The notes below the pieces were generated by a model. The model worked only from the letters and a program-made list of their open reading frames with translations, did no database searches and was not told the origin of the DNA. A stretch of DNA of 64,000 bases. Source: Calamus simplicifolius. Taxonomy: Eukaryota; Streptophyta; Magnoliopsida; Arecales; Arecaceae. Numbering within the stretch: the first letter of the stretch is position 1; each line of letters starts with the position of its first letter. The position numbers and the translations under genes are program-made. Shown one piece after another: positions 55,056 to 64,000 of the stretch. Location: the NCBI GenBank assembly GCA_900491605.1, contig UESW01000085.1, forward strand, positions 1 to 64,000, in the 5' to 3' direction.

Positions 55056-56506
55056 TGATGTGGCCAATATAGCCACAAGGGTAATTTCGATAAAATCAAA
55101 ACATTGGTGCGCCCCCGGCATCTCCAAGATCGCCGAGTCGGCCCCGACCATTCCTGGTCGCCCCTTCTCGGCCCCGGCATCTCCAAGATCGCCGAGTCAG
55201 CCCCGATCATTCCTGGTCGGCCCTTCTCGGCCCCGGCATCTCCAAGATCACCGAGTCGGCCCCGACCATTCCTGGTTGGCCCTTCTCAGCCCCGGCCTCT
55301 CCAAGATCACCGAGTCGGCTCCGGCCATTCCTGGTCGGCCCTTCTCAGCCCCGGTATCTTCAAGATCGCCGAGTTGGCCCCGACCATTCCTGGTCAGCCC
55401 TTCTCGGCCTTGGCATCTCCAAGATCACCGAGTCAGCCCCAACCATTCCTGGTCGGCCCTTCTCGGTCCTGACGTCTCCAAGATCGCTGAGTCGGCCCTG
55501 ACCATTCCTGGTTGGCCCTTCTCGGCTCCGGCGTCTCCAAGATCGCCGAGTCGGTCCCGACCATTCCTGGTCGGCCCTTCTCGACCTCAGCTTCTTCAAG
55601 ATCGCCGACGGCATCTCCAAGATCGCCGAGTTAGCCCCGACCATTCCTGGTCGACCCTTCTCGGCCCCGGCGTCTCCAAGATCGCCGAGTCAGCCCCGAC
55701 CATTCTTGGTCAGCCCTTCTCGGCCCCGGCATCTCCAAGATCGCCAAGTCGGCCCCGACCATTCTTGGTCGGCCCTTCTCGGCCCCGGCCTCTCCGCGCC
55801 CTGGGTCAACCCCGACCATTCCTGATTGGCCCCCACCCCAGCACGTCCTAATTGGCGGGGTTGGCTCCGGCCACCCCTGGTCGACCTAGATAAGCCTCGG
55901 CTCCCGCGGGAGATTCGAGACCTCCCGGTTTCTTCCAAACCTGCCCCAACACGGCCCTGGTAGCTCAGGACGCTACCTCTCTGACCCGTGCCGCCTGACA
56001 ATGCTAGATCCAACTATCCACTGGCCACGCTGCTAATGGGACTGAACCCAACTACCCGATAGCCCCACCGGTTGATGGGACATAGCCCACCAACCATCGT
56101 TTTCTCCCTTTTCGATGGGACAGGACCCATAAACCAGCACAGATTCACGTAACTCCTAAGTACTCCACGGACATTCCTTCCTCACGGAATCCCACGTGAT
56201 CATGCCAGGGTCAACCCCTATAAAAAGGTGAATCCACTCAGTAAACAGGTATGTGCGATAACCCTGAAAAAATCGCTATCTTAAGGCCCCGAGAGGAATC
56301 CCTCCTCCCCGAGAGCATCCTTTCATCTAAAAAGAGCTCATTCGAGCTCCTCTTCTGCTGTGACCTCAATTGTTAACTTGGGCGTCGAAGGGTCCCACCG
56401 GAGAATCCTCTCCGATCCTGGGACTTCTTTGCAGGCAACCTAGTGAAGCGAAGGTTCAAGAATCGGTCCATCCCCGACATTCAAGATCAGTGATTGGGCA
56501 TCATCA
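55056..56506 (+). repeat. 3' LTR of Tat element (1451 bp)
   Basis: TGATGTGGCC to ATCATCA, followed by GATTA. The TATA box TATAAAAAG is at 56219-56227. Collinear with the 5' LTR except for the expanded 59-bp array. Confidence 0.93.
55116..55834 (+). repeat. 59-bp tandem repeat, about twelve units (3' LTR)
   Basis: Same unit as 39823-40117, but about twelve copies, one of them shortened near 55590-55612. Long open frames on both strands here arise because the repeat lacks stops. They are not genes. Confidence 0.9.
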
Positions 56507-57460
56507 GATTAGATTAGATATTATGGGCATCTTACCGTATGAGCATTCATCTAGTTGAGTAAATGATCATGGCTTTGGGACCATGCCAGGACCATTCGAT
56601 CGAATCCCATCAAACAACAATTAAGATCTCCACCATCAAAATTAGATTAGATTAGATTGGGCCATCGGTCTCTGTAGTGCTTCATTCTGTTGATTGAAAA
56701 ATCAAAAATTCTTCAATCAAGGCTCTGATACCACATGTAAGATCCATTAAAAATTTTCTTTAATAAACATAATAATCAAAATCTTAAAATAAATGATTTT
56801 TATATAAAAACATAAACCAAGAATACATACCTTAATCCATTGATATTTGTTAATAAGAAATGAGAGGCTGTGTATAGGGATGTCTTACCGTATGGGGATG
56901 TCTGCCGCAAAGCCTATCCCGGAGAGGATCAAGGAGTTGGAGGAAAAGAATAAAAATGATGAGGACGATGATGATATGATGAAGAAGAGGGAAAGATCAA
57001 GGAAGGATATGTATGTGATGGGGATGTCGACTGCCGCAAAGCCTAGCCTAGGGCTAATGTTGTTGGTGATAGAATAAGATGGTCAATGCTTCTTTGGCTT
57101 TGTTCTAATTACTTGTTTGTGCTACTATCTTTCATTTGGAATCTAAAATTTAAGCTGGGGAATTTGTATTCTAGAGACGCATGGACCAGCTTTGTATGTT
57201 TGCAGTATTTTGAAGAGAGTGAAGAGGATATGCTTAAGTGAAAACTGGAATTTGTTTCGAATATGTCATTATTACTTAATCTTTCGTAGATCCTCTTCAA
57301 GGTTATGCATCCTACTCTTATCTCAAATCACCCTATCAAATTCTGGTTATATTGTGGATGTAAGCAAGGGATATATTAAAACACACTTGAAATTCGACTC
57401 TAGTTTCATCTAGACAAATGCTTAACATTGAATTGGTGATTTTAATTCCAATTTTAAAGG
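56507..57460. other. Right flank of Tat element with a minus-strand LTR/primer-site fragment
   Basis: GGCTCTGATACCA at 56721-56733 is the reverse complement of the Copia primer-binding site. It is followed two bases later by TGTAAGATCCATTAAA, which would be an inverted LTR end (56736 onward, about 100 bp recognisable). Repeats of GATTAGATTAGA flank it. At 56876-57050 a GGGATGTC...GCCGCAAAGCCTA sequence occurs twice. No gene is supported. Confidence 0.45.
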
Positions 57461-58436
57461 CCTATTCCCATCAACTAAATACGCCTTAAATGAATTTACA
57501 TTCAAATTAATTTCATTTTTCATCTTAAAAATAACATCTTCTTTATCTATTTTCACTTAATTATTTTTAAATATTTATAATTTATTATATATTTTAATGA
57601 ATTCCTATTTATAATGCCTTAAAATATAAATACATATTATAAATTTTATAATTTTTTTAATTTAAGAATGTTTAATTACTTAGATAAAATTAAAAATTCT
57701 TATACAAATATTTAAATTTAAATTGACTCTTTTTAATCATACTTAAATTTCTAAATGTCTCTATATTAATTATCAACAATTAAATTTTAGTTATAAAATA
57801 ATAAATAGATGTTTAACTCTAAATATAAATTTGATTTGACTCAATATCGATCTGAATTTGAATATATCAAGTTAAATCTAAGTCATACTGACCCTAAGCC
57901 AATCAAATGGCATGTTGATTCCATTGAGAGCCAAAGATGTATATAAGAGTATTATACATCAGTTGCAATCAAATTCTACCAATAATTTTAATTGGTTTTT
58001 GGAAACAAAACTGAAGCTGAAATTGAAAGCTGCTTTTATACATGGTAATAGATTTGTGAATGATGGAGTTGGGGTTTATGAAGAGGCCAATGCAAAGTTT
58101 GAATTGAATTATCCCAAAATTTCTAATTAACCTCTTCTCAACCTTAATGGGTGGAAATATATGGCATTTTTACCTTAACATGTTAGCATCTATTCAATCT
58201 TAATGAGCGCAGATATATAGCATCTTTATGTAATAATTAATGAATATTGAACGGGAATTTATTTGCAAGGAAAGCTTATATAAAATATTTTCTTTGGGAA
58301 AGAGTGGTGCGATGGATGGCATTAAAGCTCTAAAGTCTATTCAAGGGTGTTTTACATGTCATGAACACTCAAGGATCATTAATGATTCAAATGGAGATAA
58401 TATGATTATTAATTTAGTTGTACCTCAATAATCCTA
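57461..58436 (+). repeat. Duplicated segment X', inverted copy of X with empty CACTA site
   Basis: Reverse match to 36262-35886 and 31412-30949. At about 57960-57966 the sequence corresponding to the CACTA 2 insertion point is uninterrupted. Open frames at 57912-58130 and 58240-58431 (MNIEREFICKESLYKIFSLG) have counterparts in X, the former frameshifted there. Not recognised as a protein family. Confidence 0.7.
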
Positions 58437-58741
58437 TATGATAGTGATTTCAAATCATCCTCATCTCAGTGTCCAACCTAGTAATCCTAAATCTCATATC
58501 CATTTATGAAATCAGATCCAAAATTACCCACAAATAATAATCTTGACTTAAAATTTTGGAACTAAAATGCCCCTTATCCATATAAAGAAATTCTCGATAT
58601 TACTTTCATATTCAAAAAATATAATTGTATGCTATAAAATTATATTAAATAATGTAATATAATATAATATTTAATTATATTATAGTTTAGTTATAATGTA
58701 ATATATAGTTATAATGTTATATCATAATATAATATTATATA
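58437..58741 (-). repeat. AT-rich repeat family M, copy 3 (partial, inverted)
   Basis: Reverse complement of about 30655-30960 (ACTAAAATGCCCCTTATCCA). It is cut at 58741 in the AT-rich core by the truncated LTR. Confidence 0.65.
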
Positions 58742-60051
58742 TTAGAACCGACTCCAAAGCATATCGAAACAGTTTGACATTTTCAACATAGATTAGAGCC
58801 GACTACTGCAGAGATTAGAGCTGACTCCATCAGAAAGATAGAAAGTCTCATTTTTGCATCAAATTAAAGCCGACTCCTTCAGAGAATTAGAGCTGGCTCT
58901 AATGGTTATACAGAGAGTGATTTTTTGGAGCTTCATTAGAGCTGGCTTTCGCATTCACTAGAGTTGACTCCCACACGAAAAGGTCTCGACCCCTCAAAAA
59001 ACCAAAGCCAACTCCACGATAAGCAGATGTTCGTGTTTTATATATCTCGCGTTATAGCCAACTCCAAGTATTGCTAGAGCCAACTCTAACCTGTCAGAGA
59101 CAGATTTCAGAAGTATCAGAAATGACTCCAATGTCTGACTTTTCTCCAATGGATTTCAACGGCTCTTTCCTCTTCTGTGCTAAACTAATCCTCAAGCATT
59201 TGCAATGGCTAGTTTTCTTCTAAAAGAGGATTTAGAAGAGATTATAAATAAGAGCCAAGGGATCGTTTCAAAGAGGGATAACAAGAGAGAACACAAGAGA
59301 GAAGAAAGAAAATAGAGTTCAAATTTGAAATCCCATTTGTTTGAGTTTAGAGAAATCCAAAGTATTCGAAAGTTTATCTTGAAGGATTTTCATCAAATCA
59401 AAAGAAGAAGAAGAGAGCCCTAGTTCTTCAAGAGCCTCTACATCAAGGATTTTTTCAAAGCTTTAAGTACAACTTGAGAAAGATCATTTCTTAAAAAAAG
59501 AAGAAAATTTTAACTTCAAAAATCTTCTAATCATGCTCTTCTATTTCTATCTTGATTACACTGTCTTATTTGCTCATTTAAGGAGCTTTATTTCTATTAT
59601 AAACATTTCTTTATTATTCTTGATTATTGGTTCAATCAGGGGATGGAATCAAGGATGGCAGTTTGGCATTGTTCAAGCTAGAAAGCTTGTGATTGGGTTT
59701 ATGCTGGTGATCCTATAAAAATTGGCTGGGTTTATTATGATCCCATTGTAAAATAATAAGTTTGAGTTGTGAGCTTGTAAAATAACTCTGCTGTAACCAG
59801 GATAATTATAGTATGGGCCCAAGAGTTCCTTGGGAGTGGATGTAGGTGTAGCTAACATCGAAGCACTATAATTTTCTTGTGCTTGTCTCTCTTTCTCTCT
59901 ACTCTATCTTTTATACTATATTTTGCATTCTTAGCACCACACTCATAGCATATATCCTTGCGCACTATTACTTTGAAAAATTATTTTTAAGTGTTAGAAA
60001 TTTTTAAGAACCCAATTCACCCTCCTCTTGGGTTACCATCTGGACCAACAT
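58742..60051 (+). repeat. Old 5'-truncated solo LTR of the Sirevirus-like family
   Basis: Aligns with 20024-21227 of the young LTR: motif array, TATAAATA at 59243-59250, the passage GTGAGCTTGTAAAATAACTC, and the end CACCCTCCTCTTGGGTTACC with ATCTGGACCAACA. The first 300 bp of the LTR are missing and there is no internal region after it. Divergence is much higher than between the young LTRs. No target duplication. Confidence 0.8.
58745..59092 (+). promoter_or_regulatory. Decayed DRE/CBF-like motif array in the solo LTR
   Basis: About ten motif remnants. Three keep CCGAC (near 58747, 58798, 58868). The others read CTGAC, CTGGC, TTGAC or CCAAC at the core, mostly changes at the CpG. Confidence 0.6.
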
Positions 60052-60717
<666 letters not shown>

Positions 60718-61572
60718 TCAAGATGAACGTACCAAGCATGAAGGCCACCAAGTTCTCCAAGTGAGTGAATTACTTTTATTCTCTTTCTCTCTCTCTCTAA
60801 ATATATATTATTATTCTTTTTGTAATCTCTCATAGAGGTAATATTTGAAACAGGTGAGGAGGGCATCGAAACACCATGCAGTTGAAGTTCACGATATAAA
60901 TAGACTCTGGAATACACAGGGCATAAAGGAGTACCATATAAATAAGAAAAGAATTTTTCATCTTTATAGTCGGCGAATCAAAGTTCATGCTTACTCTAGC
61001 CAAGAGAATTGTTGCAAAATATGTAATTGGAAGTTGAATCCTAAAGATATCTTCTGCTCCATAGAATGTAAGGTACGTAAGAATCAATTAAGTGATTTAT
61101 ATAGGCGTGTAGTTCAACCAGGACACCTAAAGATCATCAATTCTTCATATAGATATATATTTCATGTTGTCATTACCTATAAATATTTCCAAAACTCTCT
61201 ATTTTGTGTGGTATTTTTGTGGTGGTGGGGGTGGGGGTAAGCATTTTATGTGATCTTTATTTTTATTACTCATTCCTACATTCTCTACTATATTAATGCT
61301 AATGCTATATTTGTATCGTGATATAGCTTCTCGCTAGCTTTCAAGATGAAGAGATGGAAACTTCCAAGTCAAAGTGTTCTTCCACTAGTAATACTTCAAA
61401 CAACTCACCCTTCCAATAAAGTAACAAGATAGATCAACAAACAAGCAAGAGTGATGCTGATGTTGAAGCTAACATAGCCAATTCTTTTATTCCAAAGGAT
61501 AGCATTGGCCCTACTAAAAGCTCACGGCGATGGAGGAGAAAAGGAATACCTTGTCACTCACCTTATTTTTAA
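60718..61572 (+). pseudogene. PLATZ zinc-finger gene, copy C
   Basis: The tail of exon 1 (QDERTKHEGHQVLQ, to 60760, donor GTGAGT) begins abruptly at 60718. Exon 2, 60854-61072, is open (VRRASKHHAVEVHDINR, CCKICN, FCSIECK), with exactly the 219 bp length of copy B and a GTACGT donor. Exon 3, 61327-61572, has a TAA at 61417-61419 in place of Gln and a small insertion afterwards, but keeps the SSRRWRRKGIP tail. Missing the first zinc cluster and carrying a stop, it is a pseudogene. Same orientation as copy A and opposite to B. Confidence 0.85.
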
Positions 61573-63456
61573 AGCATATATGTATCCATCATATATTTTC
61601 TTATGGGCCTTATTAATTTGTAGTAGCTTGAGAATATTATTTACTCACAGCCATTACATGGTTTGAATTGATGACCGAACGAGTGTGATATTTATTTTAT
61701 TTTATTACTGCTATTTATTTATTTATTATTTGCATGGTAACTCTTAAACGACTTGTTAGGTGAGATTTTTTTAGATATGCATCATAGTGAGCACTGTATG
61801 ATCACTGAGCTCAAAGAAGCAGGGCTTCCTATCATTTATGATTAATGCAATATAATTATTGTTATGCTAAATGGATGTATAGCTAATCCTAAAATACTTT
61901 TTTACGTGATGATATAGAAATTTGATAAATTAATGTGATGAGAATATATGTATATAAATAGATATCATATTTACTACATTATAACTAAATTTAGTTAAAT
62001 AAGATCAAAGCGATCTGTTCAAGATTTACAAAAGAATCATGAGCCATTCTATTTTCAGAAGGTCTAACAAATATTAACTCTAAATACTTAAAAATACATC
62101 ATCAAAACCTTTAATTAAAAGGGCTAACAAGAGTAAGATCCATCTCTTGTCGTATGTCATTAAAAACATCACCACATTGCATCTATTCTGTTCTACCAAA
62201 AACTATGAATAGCATCGAAGTCCTCATCATATCAATTGGCTTATGACATTTCTCACAATAAATCAATTTTTACCATCATGCCTTAAATTAGCTGATCAAA
62301 TTAACAATAATATTCTCATAAAAATAATGGAATTGAATAATGATGGAGTGATGTTCGCTTTGTTTGATAAAATCAATTTAAAAAAATTTATATATCTTTT
62401 TTTTTTTTTGGGTCAATTTGAGTACCAAGAAAGGCATGATCTGCTATTCATTAATTAAAAATTTACTCTAATATTATTGACATAGTTTGGAAATATATTC
62501 TAAATTTTGATGGGCTTTTCTCTTCTATTTTCTTTCTTAAAAACTTGCAAAAGACCAAGTATAAGTGCTAAAATTTGCATGCCGGTTACTTTTCCTTTCT
62601 TAGCCTGCCTGGATACGAGAAAAGAAAATATTCAAAAAAATTCTTTTTCTGAAAAAAATGTTGAATCCTTTATGTTTTATTAGTTTTCAACCTTATCAAT
62701 GGGAATCCTTGTTCTCAAAAGCATCCATTTTCCTTCACCATGGGATTGGAGTGGCAACGCTATTTGAATCTGATTCAGTTATCCATGCTATTATACCGAA
62801 CATGTGGCAGCCCATGGTATAAGAAAGTGCTTTCTAGGATCTTGTTTATCGTTTGCCAAGGCCTTAGCGGATTCGTAGCAAAAGACATGAAAGTTTATTC
62901 TCTGGTTTATCCGCTTGTCAGTTTATCTGCTACCCAGCTTGCCTTGCGATAAATATGACTTCAGTGGAAGAAATCTAGGGATGATTTAAAGTGATAAATT
63001 ATCTTCCATTTTTTGGTCTGTAGAAAAGTCAATTTCCATGAAGAATGTTGTGGAATTCAGCGTCTTTATTGCTGATATCATCCCCCCTCTCAAGTCGCCT
63101 ATCGTAAGGCATTAAACCCACTTAAACTAGACCCAAACCCATGAGATTTTAACCTAAACCAAACAAGTTTAATTGCTAAACAAGTCTTTTTTTTTTTTCT
63201 TTTCCCATCATTAGCGTTTCAGTCCAACAATCATCTTCTTCCTCTATTACTAACCTCTAGAACCTTGTTCATAACTAATCTAATCCCCATCATTCCTCGC
63301 CAAATTAAAATGGATTTGAGGATCATAACCCTCTATATAAAGAGCCTAGAAGCTCAATCACCAAGAGGCCAAGCCGGAGCCAAGCCATTGCCGGAAATGG
63401 CGCAGGAGCAGGGAAAGAAGGCGGTAAGAAATACGTGAGCATACTCTGTTTCATTT
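61573..63456 (+). repeat. PLATZ-linked downstream unit, copy C
   Basis: Matches 10273-12196 without the CACTA element. Includes the conserved ORF-like stretch at 62740-62952 and the promoter-like end. After the mini-exon the match ends near ATTTTCT at about 63458. Confidence 0.7.
63334..63416 (+). promoter_or_regulatory. TATA box and open mini-exon, copy C
   Basis: TATATAAAG at 63334-63342, a shorter leader than copy A, then LPEMAQEQGKKA with an ATG at about 63396 (MAQEQG) and a GTAAGA donor near 63417. Compared with A the stop is absent and the TTC repeats are deleted. Downstream exons are not recognised. Confidence 0.45.
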
Positions 63457-63601
63457 TCTAATGCTGGGAAATTTGACTAACAAGGGTTGCAACTGGATCA
63501 ATTGGAAGGTGGGGGAATGAAGCTAGACTTCAAGGGTTTGTGCGGTGCTGTCGGACGTCGCTGTTATCCACCGGACGTCGCCGTTATCCACCGGACATTA
63601 A
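63457..63601. other. Short unassigned segment
   Basis: Contains two near-identical CGGACGTCGC(T/C)GTTATCCAC units (63552-63595). No gene. Confidence 0.5.
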
Positions 63602-63946
63602 GGTAGCGTTTGATAGAAAAAATATTATCCATGGATAAGTGTACGGGATAGAGTTTGTCCCCTAGCTATCCCTAGGGATATCCCTTGACTATCCCATTGA
63701 TCATAACAAATGCAAAAAGGTAAATCCATAGGATAACCTTTTTTTACTCTTATTTGAGGGATAACCAGCTATTCCTGCATTCTCTAGGGAATAAATTGAG
63801 GGGATATCCCTTGGTTAACCATGGTTAACCATGGATTATCCCTTTGATTAACTTTATTCCCAGCTATCCTTTATAGTTATGGCTTTTGGGGATAAGAGGG
63901 GATATCCAGGGGATATCCCCTCTTATTCCCTATTTCAAACACTACC
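63602..63946. mobile_element. Tourist-like (PIF/Harbinger-type) MITE
   Basis: Terminal inverted repeats GGTAGCGTTTGATAGA and, reverse complemented, GGTAGTGTTTGAAATA. Flanked by TAA on both sides (63599-63601 and 63947-63949), the usual 3-bp target of this superfamily. 345 bp, no coding. The interior is rich in ATCCATGGAT and GGGATATCCC palindromes. Confidence 0.75.
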
Positions 63947-64000
63947 TAATGATTAGATAGTAAATAGTAAATAGTAATATTAATGATTAGATAGTAAATA
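63947..64000. repeat. Short AT-rich direct repeats at the window end
   Basis: ATGATTAGATAGTAAATA occurs twice, separated by GTAAATAGTAATATTA. The window ends inside it. Confidence 0.6.

Larger units (their letters stand above)
39763..56506 (+). mobile_element. Complete Ty3/Gypsy Tat-lineage element (16.7 kb)
   Basis: The LTRs start TGATGT and end ATCATCA, with a perfect 5-bp target duplication GATTA at 39758-39762 and 56507-56511. Internal order: primer site, gag, protease, RT, RNase H, a second (archaeal-type) RNase H, integrase, tandem repeat array, antisense ORF region, polypurine tract. Integrase after RT marks Ty3/Gypsy. The extra RNase H and the antisense gene mark the Tat group. LTR comparison outside the repeats shows about 5% differences by eye, mostly transitions, so it is older than the 19.7-kb Copia insertion. 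Gag and pol carry frameshifts and a stop. Confidence 0.95.

Noticed and set aside
54982..55851. 289-codon open frame in the 3' LTR with repeated SPRSPSRPRPFLVGPS-type units
   Set aside because: The 59-bp repeat simply lacks stop codons in several frames on both strands. The same happens at 39760-40311. It lies wholly inside the LTR repeat array.

Overview
This window is repeat-dense plant nuclear DNA, most likely from a monocot. A palm is plausible but is only an inference from the Sirevirus and Tat retrotransposon content; nothing here proves the species. There are no bacterial features. Almost all of the sequence is layers of transposable elements inserted into an older locus that carries several diverged copies of a PLATZ-type zinc-finger gene.

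Layout, left to right. 1-4771: the 3' half of a Sirevirus-like Copia element (A) with pol tail, envelope-like ORF and 3' LTR. It is inserted into the RNase H gene of an older Copia element (B, 4772-6190), which in turn truncates PLATZ copy A (6203-6868). A CACTA transposon (6882-10272) sits just downstream of that PLATZ copy and carries a GC-rich gene-like segment. The PLATZ-linked unit continues to about 12196, where a truncated Ty3/Gypsy Tat element takes over (antisense gene plus LTR, 12197-15164). 15165-19424 is mostly unassigned and holds one MITE candidate and one possible host exon.

19717-29994: a complete Sirevirus-like Copia element (TSD AAATT) inserted into an AT-rich repeat (family M). 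31413-35885: a second CACTA element with a 3-bp AAC duplication. It carries three exons of a universal stress protein gene plus exons of a second gene, and its empty site survives in an inverted paralogue near 57975. 36275-39250: PLATZ copy B on the minus strand, the best preserved of the three.

39763-56506: a complete 16.7-kb Ty3/Gypsy Tat element (TSD GATTA). It has damaged gag and pol, about 45 copies of a 141-bp tandem repeat after pol, an antisense ORF region, and LTRs of unequal length because a 59-bp repeat differs in copy number. 57461-60051: inverted paralogues of the 30.3-36.3 kb region, then an old 5'-truncated solo LTR. 60718-63456: PLATZ copy C and its linked unit. A Tourist-like MITE is at 63602-63946.

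The most interesting signal is in the Sirevirus LTRs. The U3 region upstream of the TATA box carries about a dozen same-orientation copies of GGAGCCGACACC/GGAGTCGACACC. These contain GCCGAC and GTCGAC, the cores recognised by DREB/CBF (AP2/ERF) stress factors. A second array of the same motif lies directly upstream of the envelope-like ORF. In the old solo LTR the motif has decayed in the way expected from CpG deamination. Every transposon protein gene seen here is broken by frameshifts or stops, so the elements are not autonomous as they stand.
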